DNA from: Thioalkalivibrio sp.
Lineage (GTDB): Bacteria > Pseudomonadota > Gammaproteobacteria > Ectothiorhodospirales > Ectothiorhodospiraceae
Assembly (NCBI GenBank): GCA_007119005.1
Contig: SKQM01000167.1
Coordinates: 1 to 16,899 of the forward strand
Reading direction: 5' to 3'
DNA: 16,899 bases
A model generated the notes under the pieces. It was not told the DNA's origin. It was given only the letters and a program-made list of their open reading frames with translations, and did not search any database. A program made the position numbers and the translations under genes. Numbering within the stretch: position 1 is the first letter of the stretch; the number at the start of each line of letters is the position of its first letter. This document shows positions 7,237 through 16,196 of this stretch, piece after piece.

Positions 7237-7863
7237 ATGCGCTACCGGATCAAGATCTGCGGTCTCACCGATCCCGGCCAGGCAGTGGTGGTGGCGGAAG
7301 CCGGTGCCGATGCCATCGGGCTGGTTTTCTACGCGCGCAGCCGGCGCGCGGTGAGCGTCGAGCAGGCGGCGGCAATTGCGGCCGTGCTGCCGCCCTTCGT
7401 CGCGGTGGTCGGGCTGTTCGTGGACCCGGCGCCCGAAGAGGTCGAGCGTGTGCTGCGGGGCTGCCCTCTGGATGTGCTGCAGTTCCACGGGAAAGAGGAT
7501 GCGGCCTTCTGCGAGCGCTTCGGGCAGCACTACCTGAAGGCGATCGCGATGGGGGACGGGGCGGATCCCCGCGGGGAGATGGATGCCCACCCCGCGGCGC
7601 GGGGTTTTCTGCTCGACAGCCACGCTGGCGGCAAGATGGGAGGTTCGGGCCAGCGCTTCGACTGGAGCCGGATTCCGGGTCCGCTGGATCGGCCCTGGCT
7701 TCTGGCCGGTGGGCTGGATGCGGGTAACGTCGCCGAGGCGCTGGCGGTGACCCGGCCCTTCGGGGTCGATGTCAGTTCCGGCGTCGAGTCCGCACCCGGG
7801 CGGAAGGATGCTCGGCTGGTGCGGGAATTTGTGAACAGGGTGAGGCAGGTGGAACGTGAGTGA
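7237..7863 (+). CDS. trpF: Phosphoribosylanthranilate isomerase TrpF
   Basis: A 208-residue TIM-barrel enzyme that converts phosphoribosylanthranilate to CdRP in tryptophan synthesis. The catalytic pair is visible as C8 in KICGLT and D127 in [21 protein letters not shown] and [10 protein letters not shown] form the phosphate-binding loops. The start chosen is ATG 7237 because [10 protein letters not shown] is the canonical N-terminus; a longer frame from TTG 7156 would overlap truA and is unlikely. No clear Shine-Dalgarno sequence precedes this ATG, and the upstream 53 bases include a REP-like palindrome. The end overlaps trpB by 8 bases. Confidence 0.96.
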   Translation: MRYRIKICGLTDPGQAVVVAEAGADAIGLVFYARSRRAVSVEQAAAIAAVLPPFVAVVGLFVDPAPEEVERVLRGCPLDVLQFHGKEDAAFCERFGQHYLKAIAMGDGADPRGEMDAHPAARGFLLDSHAGGKMGGSGQRFDWSRIPGPLDRPWLLAGGLDAGNVAEALAVTRPFGVDVSSGVESAPGRKDARLVREFVNRVRQVERE

Positions 7864-9076
7864 ATTGAAGCAGGCAGTCGACTGGGCGGCGTTTCCGGAT
7901 GCGCGCGGGCATTTCGGGCCCTATGGTGGCCGTTTCGTCGCCGAAACGCTGATGGGTGCGCTGGACGAACTCCAGGCGGTCTACGAGAAATACATGAAGG
8001 ACCCGGAGTTTCTCGCGGAACTGGATACCGATCTCAAGCAGTTTGTCGGACGCCCGAGTCCGCTCTACCACGCCGAGCGCATGTCGCGGGAGTTGGGCGG
8101 GGCACAGGTCTACCTGAAGCGGGAAGACCTGAATCACACCGGTGCGCACAAGGTGAACAACACGATCGGTCAGGCACTGCTGGCCAAGCGCCTCGGCAAG
8201 ACCCGGATCATCGCCGAAACGGGGGCCGGCCAGCACGGGGTCGCCTCGGCCACGGTGGCCGCCCGGCTCGGACTCGAGTGTGTCGTGTACATGGGCGCCG
8301 AGGACATCCAGCGCCAGTCTCAGAACGTTTACCGCATGCGCCTGCTCGGTGCCGACGTGGTTTCGGTCAAATCGGGCTCGCGCACGCTGAAGGACGCGCT
8401 GAACGAGGCGATGCGCGACTGGGTGACCAACGTCGACGACACCTTCTACATCATTGGCACGGTTGCCGGGCCACACCCGTACCCGGCCATGGTGCGCGAC
8501 TTTCAGTCCGTGATTGGCCGCGAGGCGCGCGCGCAGCACCTGGAAATGACCGGGAAGCTGCCGGACGCGCTGGTCGCGTGTGTGGGCGGCGGGTCCAATG
8601 CGATCGGTCTGTTTCATCCCTTCCTTGCGGACGAATCGGTCGCGATGATCGGCGTGGAGGCCGGCGGGGAGGGCATCGCTTCGGGCCGGCACTCGGCGCC
8701 GCTCTGCGCGGGGCGGCCCGGCGTGCTCCACGGCAACCGGACCTACCTGATGGAAGATGACGATGGGCAGATCATCGCCACGCATTCCATCTCCGCCGGG
8801 CTCGATTATCCTGGGGTCGGGCCGGAGCACTCCTGGCTGAAGGACCTCGGGCGGGCGACCTACGTGTCGGTCACCGACGATGACGCCTTGCGTGCGTTCC
8901 ATCGCATGACCCGTACCGAGGGCATCATCCCGGCGCTGGAGACCAGCCACGCGATCGCACATGTGCTTGATCTCGCGCCACGGATGCGACCCGACCAGAG
9001 CCTGATCATCAACCTGTCCGGGCGCGGGGACAAGGATCTGAACACCGTCGCGCGCCTCGAGGGGATCGAACTGTGA
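7856..9076 (+). CDS. trpB: Tryptophan synthase beta chain TrpB
   Basis: A 406-residue PLP enzyme that condenses indole, channelled from TrpA, with serine to give tryptophan. The PLP-binding lysine is K99 in [11 protein letters not shown]. The catalytic glutamate is E121 in [11 protein letters not shown], and the phosphate loop is [10 protein letters not shown]. The opening [20 protein letters not shown] is typical of the standard TrpB1 form, not TrpB2. GTG 7856 is preceded by AGGTGGA at 7847-7853 and overlaps trpF by 8 bases; the stop overlaps trpA by 4 bases (GTGA). Coupled translation suits the equimolar alpha2-beta2 complex. Confidence 0.98.
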   Translation: MSELKQAVDWAAFPDARGHFGPYGGRFVAETLMGALDELQAVYEKYMKDPEFLAELDTDLKQFVGRPSPLYHAERMSRELGGAQVYLKREDLNHTGAHKVNNTIGQALLAKRLGKTRIIAETGAGQHGVASATVAARLGLECVVYMGAEDIQRQSQNVYRMRLLGADVVSVKSGSRTLKDALNEAMRDWVTNVDDTFYIIGTVAGPHPYPAMVRDFQSVIGREARAQHLEMTGKLPDALVACVGGGSNAIGLFHPFLADESVAMIGVEAGGEGIASGRHSAPLCAGRPGVLHGNRTYLMEDDDGQIIATHSISAGLDYPGVGPEHSWLKDLGRATYVSVTDDDALRAFHRMTRTEGIIPALETSHAIAHVLDLAPRMRPDQSLIINLSGRGDKDLNTVARLEGIEL

Positions 9077-9906
9077 GCCGGATTGCCAAACGCTTTGCCG
9101 AGACCCGGGCCAGCGGACGAGCGGCGCTGATCCCCTACGTGACCGCGGGCGATCCAGCTCCGGACGTGACGGTGCCGCTGCTGCACGACCTGGTCGCGGC
9201 CGGGGCGGATCTGCTCGAACTCGGCGTTCCCTTCTCGGACCCGATGGCCGACGGGCCCGTGATCCAGCTCGCCTGCGAGCGGTCGCTGGCCCATGGCACG
9301 CGGCTGCGCGACGTGCTGGCGATGGTCCGCGAGTTTCGCCAGACCGATTCGGAGACGCCGGTGGTGCTGATGGGCTACCTGAACCCGGTGGAGCGAATGG
9401 GTGCGGAGGTCTTCGCCAGCGCGGCCGCGGAGGCCGGCGTGGACGGCGTGCTGATGGTCGATCTTCCCCCGGAGGAGAGCGATGACCTGACAGGCCTGCT
9501 GGAGCGGGCCGGAATCGACCCGATTTTCCTCGTGGCCCCGACCACCGCGGATGCCCGCCTGAGTCACGTAGCCGCCGCCGCACGCGGTTTCATCTATTAT
9601 GTTTCCCTCAAGGGCGTGACCGGTGCCCAGAGCCTGGATCCCGCTGCGCTCGGCGCGCGTCTGGGGGCCATTCGCGCGATCACGGAGCTCCCACTGGGTG
9701 TGGGTTTCGGAATCCGCGACGCAGCGACTGCGGGGGCGGTGGCCCGGGTAGCCGATGCGGTGGTGGTGGGCAGCGCGATCGTCCGCCTTGCCGAACAGTA
9801 CCCCGACGCCCCCGAGCGGTTCCGCGCAGCCGCTGCGGAGCTGGCCCGCGAAATGCGCACGGCGATGGATGCTGCACGGGCGGACGCGGCGCCCGCCGCC
9901 GTCTGA
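9073..9906 (+). CDS. trpA: Tryptophan synthase alpha chain TrpA
   Basis: A 277-residue TIM barrel that cleaves indole-3-glycerol phosphate to indole and glyceraldehyde phosphate. The catalytic acids fall exactly at the classical positions: E49 in [11 protein letters not shown] and D60 in [26 protein letters not shown] and [11 protein letters not shown] are further family motifs. GTG 9073 overlaps the trpB stop as GTGA, the usual coupled arrangement. The C-terminus has an Ala-rich tail (from about residue 256) beyond the conserved fold. accD follows after 38 bases. Confidence 0.98.
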   Translation: MSRIAKRFAETRASGRAALIPYVTAGDPAPDVTVPLLHDLVAAGADLLELGVPFSDPMADGPVIQLACERSLAHGTRLRDVLAMVREFRQTDSETPVVLMGYLNPVERMGAEVFASAAAEAGVDGVLMVDLPPEESDDLTGLLERAGIDPIFLVAPTTADARLSHVAAAARGFIYYVSLKGVTGAQSLDPAALGARLGAIRAITELPLGVGFGIRDAATAGAVARVADAVVVGSAIVRLAEQYPDAPERFRAAAAELAREMRTAMDAARADAAPAAV

Positions 9907-9944
9907 CCCGGGAGATGCCGCCGCACGGAGGACAGGAATAGCCC

Positions 9945-10904
9945 ATGAGCTGGTTTGAAAAGCTGATGCCCTCGCGCATCCGTACCGACAGCATCACCAA
10001 GCGTACGGTACCCGAGGGCTTGTGGGTGCGCTGCGAGGGCTGCGACGCAACGCTCTACCGTCCCGAGCTGGAGCGGAATCTCGATGTCTGTCCGAAGTGC
10101 GGCCACCATCGTCGGGTGGGTGCGCGCCGGCGCCTGGAGATCTTCCTCGACGAGGGCCCGCGCGAGGAGATCGGCGCGGCCGTCGAAGCTTCCGACGTGC
10201 TGAAATTCCGGGACAGCAAGAAATATCGCGATCGTCTCGTGGCCGCGCAGAAGGCCACGGGCGAGAAGGACGCGCTGGTGGTGATGCGCGGAGAACTGGA
10301 AGGTGCGCCGATCGTCGCCGCCGCGTTCGACTTTTTCTTCATGGGCGGGTCGATGGGCTCCGCTGTCGGCGAGCGCTTCGTCCGTGGCGCCGAACGGGCG
10401 CTGCAGGAACGCATTCCGATGGTCTGCTTCTCCGCCAGCGGTGGCGCACGCATGCAGGAAGCACTGTTTTCGCTGATGCAGATGGCGAAGACCAGTGCCG
10501 CCCTGGCCCGTCTGCGCGAGGCGCGCGTACCCTTCGTTTCGGTGATGACCGACCCGACCATGGGCGGCGTGTCGGCCAGTCTTGCGATGCTGGGCGACAT
10601 CAACGCCGCCGAGCCCAAGGCGCTGATCGGCTTTGCCGGCCCGCGGGTGATTCAGCAGACCGTGCGGGAGACCCTTCCGGAGGGCTTCCAGCGCTCGGAG
10701 TTCCTGCTGCAGCATGGTGCGATCGATCTGATCATCGATCGCCGGGACATGCGCGCCCGCCTGGCGTCGCTGCTCGCGATGTTTACCCACCACATTCCGC
10801 CTCCCACCGCCACCCAACCGGCCGCAGGGACTGCAGGCACCCACGCGGGGGATCCGGGGACGGGCGGGCCGGCCGGTCCGGAAGACTTTCGGGAACCTGG
10901 CTGA
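9945..10904 (+). CDS. accD: Acetyl-CoA carboxylase carboxyltransferase subunit beta AccD
   Basis: A 319-residue subunit that, with AccA, transfers carboxyl from biotin to acetyl-CoA to make malonyl-CoA for fatty-acid synthesis. The N-terminal zinc ribbon shows C30, C33, C49 and C52. The crotonase-like carboxyltransferase core includes [27 protein letters not shown] and [16 protein letters not shown]. The ATG at 9945 is preceded by GGAGGACAGGA-like purines at about 9927-9936. The last 35 or so residues are Pro/Gly/Thr-rich and probably disordered. accD-folC is a conserved pair in this class; here a REP-like palindrome sits in the 96-base gap between them. Confidence 0.97.
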   Translation: MSWFEKLMPSRIRTDSITKRTVPEGLWVRCEGCDATLYRPELERNLDVCPKCGHHRRVGARRRLEIFLDEGPREEIGAAVEASDVLKFRDSKKYRDRLVAAQKATGEKDALVVMRGELEGAPIVAAAFDFFFMGGSMGSAVGERFVRGAERALQERIPMVCFSASGGARMQEALFSLMQMAKTSAALARLREARVPFVSVMTDPTMGGVSASLAMLGDINAAEPKALIGFAGPRVIQQTVRETLPEGFQRSEFLLQHGAIDLIIDRRDMRARLASLLAMFTHHIPPPTATQPAAGTAGTHAGDPGTGGPAGPEDFREPG

Positions 10905-10947
10905 GTGGGGTCTGGCTTGTCAGGCCATGATCGTTAGCCCCGTGCCG

Positions 10948-10974
10948 TCGCGGGCGGCTGGCGCCCGCTCCTGT
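10948..10974 (-). repeat. REP-like palindrome between accD and folC
   Basis: A perfect 7-bp stem, GCGGGCG at 10950-10956 with CGCCCGC at 10962-10968, encloses a 5-base loop. Read on the minus strand it begins ACAGGAGCGGGCG and ends CCCGCGA, the same AGGAGCGG head and CGCGA tail as the truA/trpF element in the opposite orientation. There is no T-run, so it is not a standard intrinsic terminator. Confidence 0.6.
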
Positions 10975-11000
10975 GCAAGCTTTCCCAGCTGATCGAACCG

Positions 11001-12308
11001 GTGGGCTCCCTGCCGATGCGTTTCCCTACCCTGCAGCAGTGGCTGGACTGGCAGGAGACCCTGCACCCGAAGAAGATCGACCTGGGGCTGGAACGCGTGG
11101 CTGCGGTGGCGGACGCGCTGGGTCTGCGGGAGAAACCACCGGTTACGGTGGTCGTTGGCGGCACCAATGGAAAGGGGACGGTCGCGACCGTGGTTGCAGC
11201 CCTGCTGCTGGCGCTCGGCTTTCGGGTCGGTCTGTACACGTCTCCCCACCTGCTGCGCTACAACGAGCGCGTGGTCATCGACGGGGCCCCGGCATCCGAT
11301 GCCGATCTGTGCCGCGCGTTCGCCGCCGCCGATGCGGCCCGGGGAAGCCAGTCCCTGACCTACTTCGAGTTTGGCACCCTGGCCGCGGTATGGCTGTTCC
11401 GGGAGCGTCGGGTGGATTTCCAGGTGCTTGAGGTGGGGCTCGGCGGGCGGCTCGACGCGGTGAATCTCTGGGACGCGGATGTTGCGGCGATCACTTGCGT
11501 CGATCTTGATCACCAGGCCTGGCTCGGCGACGATCGCGAGCAGATCGGGCGGGAGAAGGCGGGAATCATCCGTGCCGGTCGTCCGGTGGTTCTGGGCGAG
11601 GAGATGCCTCCCGCCAGCGTGCTCGAGGCGGCGCTCGGTCTCGGAGCGAACATCTGCCGTCTCGGCAGGGACTACCGACTGGAGACGGAGATTGCCGGCG
11701 GGTGCTGGTCCTGGGGCGGCAGGACGACGAATCTGGGCCTTGACCCTGGCGAGCTTGCGCAACTGCAGGGTGCGCGCGGCCGGAATGTGGCGACCGCACT
11801 GGCAATCCTGCACCTGCTGGGATTGGAGCCGCAGCTGACCCCGGCCATCCTTGGCGCCGGAGTGTCAGCCTCCCCGCCGGCCCGGCTCCAGCGCCTGCCA
11901 GGAAGCCCGGAGTGGCTGCTGGACGTGGCCCACAATCCGCAGTCGGCGCGGGAACTGTCGCGCTGGCTTGCCGCGCATCCCGTGTCCGGACCCGTCGCTG
12001 CGATCGTGGCCGTGATGGCGGACAAGGAGCGGGGCCCGATGTTAGAGGCCTTGAGCGCGCAGGTGGATGTCTGGATCCCGATCGACATCCCCGTGGCCCG
12101 TGCGCTGCCGGCGCAGACACTGGCCGCGGAACTCGTTTCCCTGCCGGGGGCGCGGGTGATCCCGGCCGTGGACCCCGTCACTGCGATCGCGGCCGGGGTT
12201 GCCAATGCCGGTCCCGAGGGGCGCGTGGTGGTCTTCGGCTCCTTCATGACCGTGCAGGCCGTGATGGAACGTCTCGAACCCGAACTGCGGCAGGCGGCAC
12301 CGGCCTGA
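11001..12308 (+). CDS. folC: Bifunctional dihydrofolate/folylpolyglutamate synthase FolC
   Basis: A 435-residue Mur-ligase-family ATP-dependent enzyme that adds glutamate to dihydropteroate and tetrahydrofolates. The P-loop GGTNGKGT is at 53-60. YTSPHLLRYNERV, LTYFEFGTLAAVWLF, EVGLGGRLDAVN and LGDDREQIGREKAGI match the family, and LLDVAHNPQSA opens the C-terminal domain. The GTG at 11001 gives the longest frame; ATG 11016 (MRFPTLQQWLDW) is an equally credible start giving 430 aa, and neither has a good Shine-Dalgarno sequence. It sits in the conserved accD-folC-SPOR-cvpA-purF block. Confidence 0.95.
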   Translation: MGSLPMRFPTLQQWLDWQETLHPKKIDLGLERVAAVADALGLREKPPVTVVVGGTNGKGTVATVVAALLLALGFRVGLYTSPHLLRYNERVVIDGAPASDADLCRAFAAADAARGSQSLTYFEFGTLAAVWLFRERRVDFQVLEVGLGGRLDAVNLWDADVAAITCVDLDHQAWLGDDREQIGREKAGIIRAGRPVVLGEEMPPASVLEAALGLGANICRLGRDYRLETEIAGGCWSWGGRTTNLGLDPGELAQLQGARGRNVATALAILHLLGLEPQLTPAILGAGVSASPPARLQRLPGSPEWLLDVAHNPQSARELSRWLAAHPVSGPVAAIVAVMADKERGPMLEALSAQVDVWIPIDIPVARALPAQTLAAELVSLPGARVIPAVDPVTAIAAGVANAGPEGRVVVFGSFMTVQAVMERLEPELRQAAPA

Positions 12309-12338
12309 TGCGCGGACCGCTGCCGGGGCCGCGCAGGT

Positions 12339-12367
12339 CGGAAAATCCATCCCGGGACCGGTATACT
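12339..12367 (+). promoter_or_regulatory. Possible promoter upstream of the SPOR gene
   Basis: TATACT at 12362-12367 is a good -10 hexamer in an otherwise GC-rich 230-base gap. The best -35 in range is TCGGAA-like near 12338-12343, only a partial match at 18-base spacing. Apart from this and the extra start candidates for the SPOR gene, I see nothing in 12309-12538. Confidence 0.35.
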
Positions 12368-12538
12368 TGTCGACTCGCCGGGTCTGGCTGGATGCCACCC
12401 GCCATTCGCGGCGTCCGTTCTGCAACCGTAGTGTGACCCGTCGCCGACCATGAATCCGTGTTCCAATTCCGGCATCCCGCGGCGGCGTTCAGCCGCCTGG
12501 ACGAGCGTATGCGAAGGCAACGGAGAACCCCGCCGCTC

Positions 12539-13105
12539 ATGAGCATGGAAGCACCCGTACGTTACCGGATGGTCGGGGCAATCGTCCTGATCTTTCTCGC
12601 GGTGCTGTTCCTGCCCTGGCTGTTCGACGGGGCGGGTTATGAAGCCATGCAGGGCCTGGAAAGACCGATCCCGGACCGCCCGCTGTTCGTCGAGCCACAT
12701 ACCCCGTCGGCTCCCGCGGGAGATCTCCGCCGCCCGGCTGCCGAGAGCATTTCCGGCGAAGAAGCGCCAGTCGTTGCCACACCGGAGATTGCCCCCCCCG
12801 CACCGGTCCCCGAGGCCCGCGCCCCCGCTGCGCGGCCGGCGCCGTCGCCTGCGGAACCGGCGGCGGCACGGGTTGGCTGGGCGGTCCAGGTCGGCAGCTT
12901 CGGCCGCGAAGTGAATGCACGCGAGCAGGCACAGCGGCTGCGCGAGGCCGGATTCACCGTCTTCGTTGAGCGTGGCAAGGCCGACGGCCGCGACGTCTGG
13001 CGGGTGAAGGCAGGTCCGCGGGCGGAGAGGGACCAGGCCCTGCAGCTGCGGGACGAACTGCAGCGCAGGATGGACGTGTCCGGCATCGTGGTCGCCCACC
13101 CGTGA
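12539..13105 (+). CDS. SPOR-domain inner-membrane protein (DedD-like)
   Basis: A 188-residue bitopic protein. A short cytoplasmic N-terminus with RYRMVGAIVLIFLAVLFLPW gives one transmembrane helix at about 12-30. A Pro/Ala-rich periplasmic linker follows, then a SPOR domain at about 112-188 (WAVQVGSFGREVNAREQAQRL). SPOR domains bind septal peptidoglycan stripped of stem peptides, and the enteric gene here, dedD, supports constriction. The frame opens at GTG 12458. I prefer ATG 12539 (or ATG 12545), because the family has only a few residues before the membrane helix and GGAGA lies at 12522-12526. It lies between folC and cvpA as in E. coli. Confidence 0.88.
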   Translation: MSMEAPVRYRMVGAIVLIFLAVLFLPWLFDGAGYEAMQGLERPIPDRPLFVEPHTPSAPAGDLRRPAAESISGEEAPVVATPEIAPPAPVPEARAPAARPAPSPAEPAAARVGWAVQVGSFGREVNAREQAQRLREAGFTVFVERGKADGRDVWRVKAGPRAERDQALQLRDELQRRMDVSGIVVAHP

Positions 13106-13163
13106 CGCGCCTTCGTGCGGCACGGGTGTGCCAGGGGGTCGCGATTCGGCGACCGGTCTGGGG

Positions 13164-13169
13164 TAGACT
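13164..13169 (+). promoter_or_regulatory. Possible -10 element upstream of cvpA
   Basis: TAGACT lies 81 bases before the cvpA start in a 144-base gap. No clear -35 is seen at 16-18 bases. A hairpin (GGTCGC 13137-13142 with GCGACC 13149-13154) precedes it. This is weak evidence for a separate cvpA-purF promoter. Confidence 0.25.
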
Positions 13170-13249
13170 AGCGCGCCCGGTCGCTGGCGGGCGGGGTCGC
13201 GACCGCGTCCCGCTGCGGTCACGGGCAACGAGGACGAGAGTCGGGTGAC

Positions 13250-13753
13250 GTGAACTGGATTGACTTCTTATTCATCGCGCTCATTGCCATCTCAGGCCTG
13301 ATCAGCCTGTATCGCGGATTTGTGCGCGAGGTGTTTTCGGTACTCACCTGGGTGGTCGCGATCTGGGTCGGGATCCGCTTCTCCGGGGCCGCGGCTGCCT
13401 ACCTGCCCGCGGCGCTCAGTGACGAGACCCTGCGCCTCGGTATCGCCTTTGCCGTGCTGTTCATCCTGGTCCTGATCGTCGGCGGCGTGATCGGGATCGT
13501 GGCGACCCGCGTGGTCCGGGGCACCGGTCTGACCGGGACCGACCGCTCCCTCGGAATCGTGTTCGGGCTGTTGCGGGGGATCCTGATCGTTGCGCTGCTC
13601 GTTTTCCTCGCCTCCCTGACGCTCGTTCCCGAGGAGTCCTGGTGGCAGGAGAGTCGCCTGGTGCCCGAGTTCGAGCGCATCGTGGGATGGGTTCTGGACC
13701 AGGTGCCGGAATCGATCCAGGAGCGTCTGCGGGGCGTTCCCGAAGAGGAATGA
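13250..13753 (+). CDS. cvpA: CvpA family membrane protein
   Basis: A 167-residue inner-membrane protein with four predicted helices at about 4-20, 28-46, 64-88 and 101-124. Family marks are the WIDFLFIALIAISGLISLYR opening, GFVREVFSVLTWV and a GLLRG segment. CvpA was named for colicin V production and is linked to envelope stress tolerance; its biochemical role is still not settled. GTG 13250 is the start, with GAG/GGTG purines just upstream. purF follows after 36 bases, an arrangement conserved widely in Proteobacteria. The C-terminus is acidic and soluble. Confidence 0.95.
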   Translation: MNWIDFLFIALIAISGLISLYRGFVREVFSVLTWVVAIWVGIRFSGAAAAYLPAALSDETLRLGIAFAVLFILVLIVGGVIGIVATRVVRGTGLTGTDRSLGIVFGLLRGILIVALLVFLASLTLVPEESWWQESRLVPEFERIVGWVLDQVPESIQERLRGVPEEE

Positions 13754-13789
13754 TCCAGGGCCAGTGCCCGATAGCGCAATGGAGTCGCC

Positions 13790-15295
13790 ATGTGTGGAGT
13801 CGTAGGTGTAGTCGGCGCCGCGGCAGTCAATCAGCTGCTCTATGACGCGCTGCTGGTCCTCCAGCACCGGGGCCAGGATGCCGCCGGCATCGTCACCTCG
13901 GACGGACAGGGGCGCCTCCATCTGCGCAAGGACAACGGCCTGGTCCGGGACGTCTTTCAGGCGCAGCACATGCGCGGCCTGCTTGGGAACATGGGCATCG
14001 GACACGTGCGCTATCCGACCGCTGGCACCTCCAGTTCCGCCGAGGCGCAGCCGTTTTACGTGAACTCGCCATTCGGGATCACGCTGGGACACAACGGTAA
14101 TCTGATCAATGCGCGGGAGCTGAAGCAGGCGCTGTTCGCGACGGACCGCAGACACATCAACACCGATTCGGATTCGGAGATTCTGCTCAACGTATTCGCC
14201 CAGGAGCTGCTGCGTTTCCTGGACGACGGCCTGACGGCCGACGCGGTCTTCGACGCCATCGAGCGGGTGCACCAGCGGGCCGAGGGGGCCTACGCGGTGG
14301 TCGGCATGATTGCGGGTCGCGGCCTGGTGGCCTTCCGCGATCCGTTCGGAATCCGTCCGCTGGTCTACGGGCGCAGGGAGACACCGGGCGGCGTGGAATG
14401 GATGGTGGCCTCCGAGAGCGCCGCCCTGGACTCGCAGGGTTTCGAGCTGGAGCGCGACCTCGGACCCGGAGAGGGCATCTTCATCACGCCGGACGGCGAG
14501 GTCGCCACCCGATGCTGCGCACCCGACGCGGCACTGAACCCCTGCATCTTCGAACACGTGTACTTCGCGCGCCCCGATTCCGTGATCGACAACATCTTCG
14601 TGCATCGGGCGCGGATGCGCATGGGCACCCGACTGGGCCAGAAGATCCGTCGGATCTGGCCGGATCATGATATCGACGTGGTCGTGCCGATCCCGGACAC
14701 CGGCCGCACGGTCGCCCTCGAGATGGCTCACGAACTCGGTATCAAGTACCGCGAGGGCTTCATCAAGAACCGCTACATCGGCCGCACCTTCATCATGCCG
14801 GGGCAGACACGGCGGCGGAAATCGGTGCGCCAGAAACTGAACGCGATCTCGCTGGAGTTCAGGGACAAGAACGTGATGCTCGTCGATGACTCGATCGTGC
14901 GCGGGACCACTTCCCGGGAAATCGTGCTGATGGCGCGCGAGGCCGGCGCGCGCAAGGTGTATTTCGCGTCGGCGGCCCCGCCGGTGCGGTTTCCCAACGT
15001 CTACGGGATCGACATGCCGGCGGCGAACGAGCTGATCGCTCACGGGCGCGACGAGGACGCGGTCTGCACCGCGATCGCTGCCGATCGGCTGATCTACCAG
15101 GACCTGGACGATCTGGTTGCGGCGGTGCAGAGGGGCAACCGGAACATCGGCAAGTTCGACTGTTCCGTATTCACCGGGGAGTACGTGACGGGCCTGGCGC
15201 CCGGCTACCTCGACCATCTGGCATCGCTGCGGGCGGACGGCAGTGTCTCCGAGCCCACGAGCGGCGAGGTGCTCGATCTCGCCAACAAGAAGTGA
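13790..15295 (+). CDS. purF: Amidophosphoribosyltransferase PurF
   Basis: A 501-residue cytoplasmic enzyme for the first committed step of purine synthesis, replacing the pyrophosphate of PRPP with glutamine-derived ammonia. The N-terminal nucleophile is C2 in MCGVVGV, exposed by Met removal. The glutaminase domain shows [22 protein letters not shown] and LGHNGNL. The phosphoribosyltransferase domain has the PRPP loop [14 protein letters not shown] at about 362-375. Length matches enteric PurF. Its stop overlaps the following gene start as GTGA. Purine-responsive control is known for enteric cvpA-purF, but I see no clear PurR operator here. Confidence 0.98.
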   Translation: MCGVVGVVGAAAVNQLLYDALLVLQHRGQDAAGIVTSDGQGRLHLRKDNGLVRDVFQAQHMRGLLGNMGIGHVRYPTAGTSSSAEAQPFYVNSPFGITLGHNGNLINARELKQALFATDRRHINTDSDSEILLNVFAQELLRFLDDGLTADAVFDAIERVHQRAEGAYAVVGMIAGRGLVAFRDPFGIRPLVYGRRETPGGVEWMVASESAALDSQGFELERDLGPGEGIFITPDGEVATRCCAPDAALNPCIFEHVYFARPDSVIDNIFVHRARMRMGTRLGQKIRRIWPDHDIDVVVPIPDTGRTVALEMAHELGIKYREGFIKNRYIGRTFIMPGQTRRRKSVRQKLNAISLEFRDKNVMLVDDSIVRGTTSREIVLMAREAGARKVYFASAAPPVRFPNVYGIDMPAANELIAHGRDEDAVCTAIAADRLIYQDLDDLVAAVQRGNRNIGKFDCSVFTGEYVTGLAPGYLDHLASLRADGSVSEPTSGEVLDLANKK

Positions 15296-15885
15296 CCATG
15301 GAACGCTCGACAGAGGAACTCTCCGCGGCTGAGAGTGATTGGCTGCAGCGGGTGGCGCGCGATGCCCTGGTCCGAGAGCCAGGGGGCTGGGGTCGCCCGG
15401 TGCTGGTCGTGCGTGTGGACCAGCAGCGCCTGTACGTGCTGGAACCGGGGCACCCGGTGGAGCAGTTCCCGGTGTCCACGGCCGAGCGCGGGGTCGGGAG
15501 CCGTGAAGGCAGCGAGCAGACACCGCTGGGCCTGCATCGGGTGGCGCAGCGGATCGGCGATGCCGCGCCGGCGGGTACGATCTTCCGGGGTCGCAGCGAT
15601 ACCGGAGAGATCGCGCCGATCTTGTCGGAACCCGGGCAGCGCGGCCCCGGTGACCGCATCACCTCGCGGATCCTCTGGCTCGAGGGTCTGGAGGAGGGGC
15701 TGAATCGTGGCGGGGAAGTCGACAGTCTGGCCCGCTACATCTACATCCATGGCACGGACGAAGAGGGTCGTATCGGGATGCCGGCCTCGCACGGCTGCGT
15801 CCGCATGCGCAATCAGGACATCGTTGCGCTGTTCCCCCGCGTGCCCCTGCATTCCCTGGTCCTGATCCTCGCTGAGGCCCCCTGA
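15292..15885 (+). CDS. YkuD-domain L,D-transpeptidase family protein, no signal peptide
   Basis: A 197-residue protein with a YkuD catalytic domain. The motif is [20 protein letters not shown], with H153, H167, G168, C169 as nucleophile and R171. Such enzymes form or cut 3-3 peptidoglycan cross-links or attach lipoproteins in the periplasm. The N-terminus is hydrophilic, with no signal peptide, transmembrane helix or substrate-binding domain. No upstream in-frame start codon was found in the ~50 bases read back, so the start is either GTG 15292 (overlapping the purF stop as GTGA) or ATG 15298. Export is therefore unexplained. The coupling to purF looks positional rather than functional. Confidence 0.9.
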   Translation: MTMERSTEELSAAESDWLQRVARDALVREPGGWGRPVLVVRVDQQRLYVLEPGHPVEQFPVSTAERGVGSREGSEQTPLGLHRVAQRIGDAAPAGTIFRGRSDTGEIAPILSEPGQRGPGDRITSRILWLEGLEEGLNRGGEVDSLARYIYIHGTDEEGRIGMPASHGCVRMRNQDIVALFPRVPLHSLVLILAEAP

Positions 15886-15896
15886 AGACCGCCGAA

Positions 15897-16016
15897 GGTC
15901 GCCGAGAGGGCTCGCCTCCCACCGGGTTCCCGGCCCCGTCCTGCAGGAGGCCAGCCCTGTGGCCGATGGGTTTGCTACCGGCGCCGGATCGCGGAGAGGG
16001 TTCGCCGCCCACAGGA
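15897..16016. repeat. Cluster of three REP-like units in alternating orientation
   Basis: Unit a (15897-15926) and unit c (15987-16016) are the same orientation and agree at 24 of 30 positions, sharing GAGAGGG and TCGCC. Unit b (about 15939-15968) is inverted and agrees with the reverse complements of a and c at about 20 of 30. In b the stem is GGCCA/TGGCC around GCCCTG, whereas in a (minus strand) it is GGCGAG-CCCT-CTCGGC; paired bases change together. Alternating REP units are the known BIME layout. This fills most of the ldt-iscR gap before the iscR operator. Confidence 0.6.
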
Positions 16017-16099
16017 GCCTCCGCCTGCATAAATGGACCGGGAATAGGCCTCATGCTATTGTGGTCTTTGGTTATTCGCCTGCATGGATGATGGAATTA

Positions 16100-16122
16100 T
16101 TCTTGACTAAGGTGGTCAAGAA
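16100..16122 (+). promoter_or_regulatory. Candidate type 1 IscR operator of iscR
   Basis: A perfect 8-bp inverted repeat, TTCTTGAC then seven bases then GTCAAGAA, lies 75 bases before the iscR start. The core TTGACT-AAGGT-GGTCAA fits the type 1 IscR pattern YYGACT-(5)-AGTCRR with one change (A to G). TTGACT at 16103-16108 could also serve as a -35 box, as in enteric iscR, but no convincing -10 follows at 17 bases. Autorepression by [2Fe-2S] IscR is the natural reading. Confidence 0.6.
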
Positions 16123-16183
16123 AACCGGAATGGATTCGAAAGCCGAAACGGAAACCATCAACCCATGCATTGCATCCATCCCC

Positions 16184-16188
16184 GGAGG
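16184..16188 (+). promoter_or_regulatory. Ribosome-binding site deciding the iscR start
   Basis: GGAGG lies 8 bases before ATG 16197, favouring this start over the in-frame ATG at 16170, which would add nine non-conserved residues. Confidence 0.8.
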
Positions 16189-16196
16189 CGACGTCT

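Noticed and set aside
7772-9583. 603-codon minus-strand frame opposite trpB/trpA
   Set aside because: Shadow of two well-conserved genes; Arg/Pro-rich composition and no recognisable domain.
13137-13154. GGTCGC/GCGACC hairpin after the SPOR gene as a terminator
   Set aside because: Only a 6-bp stem with no T-run; expected by chance at this GC content.
11672-13228. 518-codon minus-strand frame across folC and the SPOR gene
   Set aside because: It crosses two + strand genes and shows no domain or ribosome site; a codon-bias artefact.
13292-15523. 743-codon open frame on the minus strand opposite cvpA and purF
   Set aside because: It is an antisense shadow in GC-rich coding DNA with Arg/His/Asp-rich, repeat-like composition; purF and cvpA on the + strand have clear catalytic and family motifs.
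16165-16175. ATGCATTGCAT palindrome in the iscR leader
   Set aside because: A 5-bp dyad around one base, too short to form a useful hairpin and matching no known site.
16170-16196. Nine-residue extension of IscR from ATG 16170
   Set aside because: No ribosome site there, and the family starts at [16 protein letters not shown] is correctly placed for 16197.
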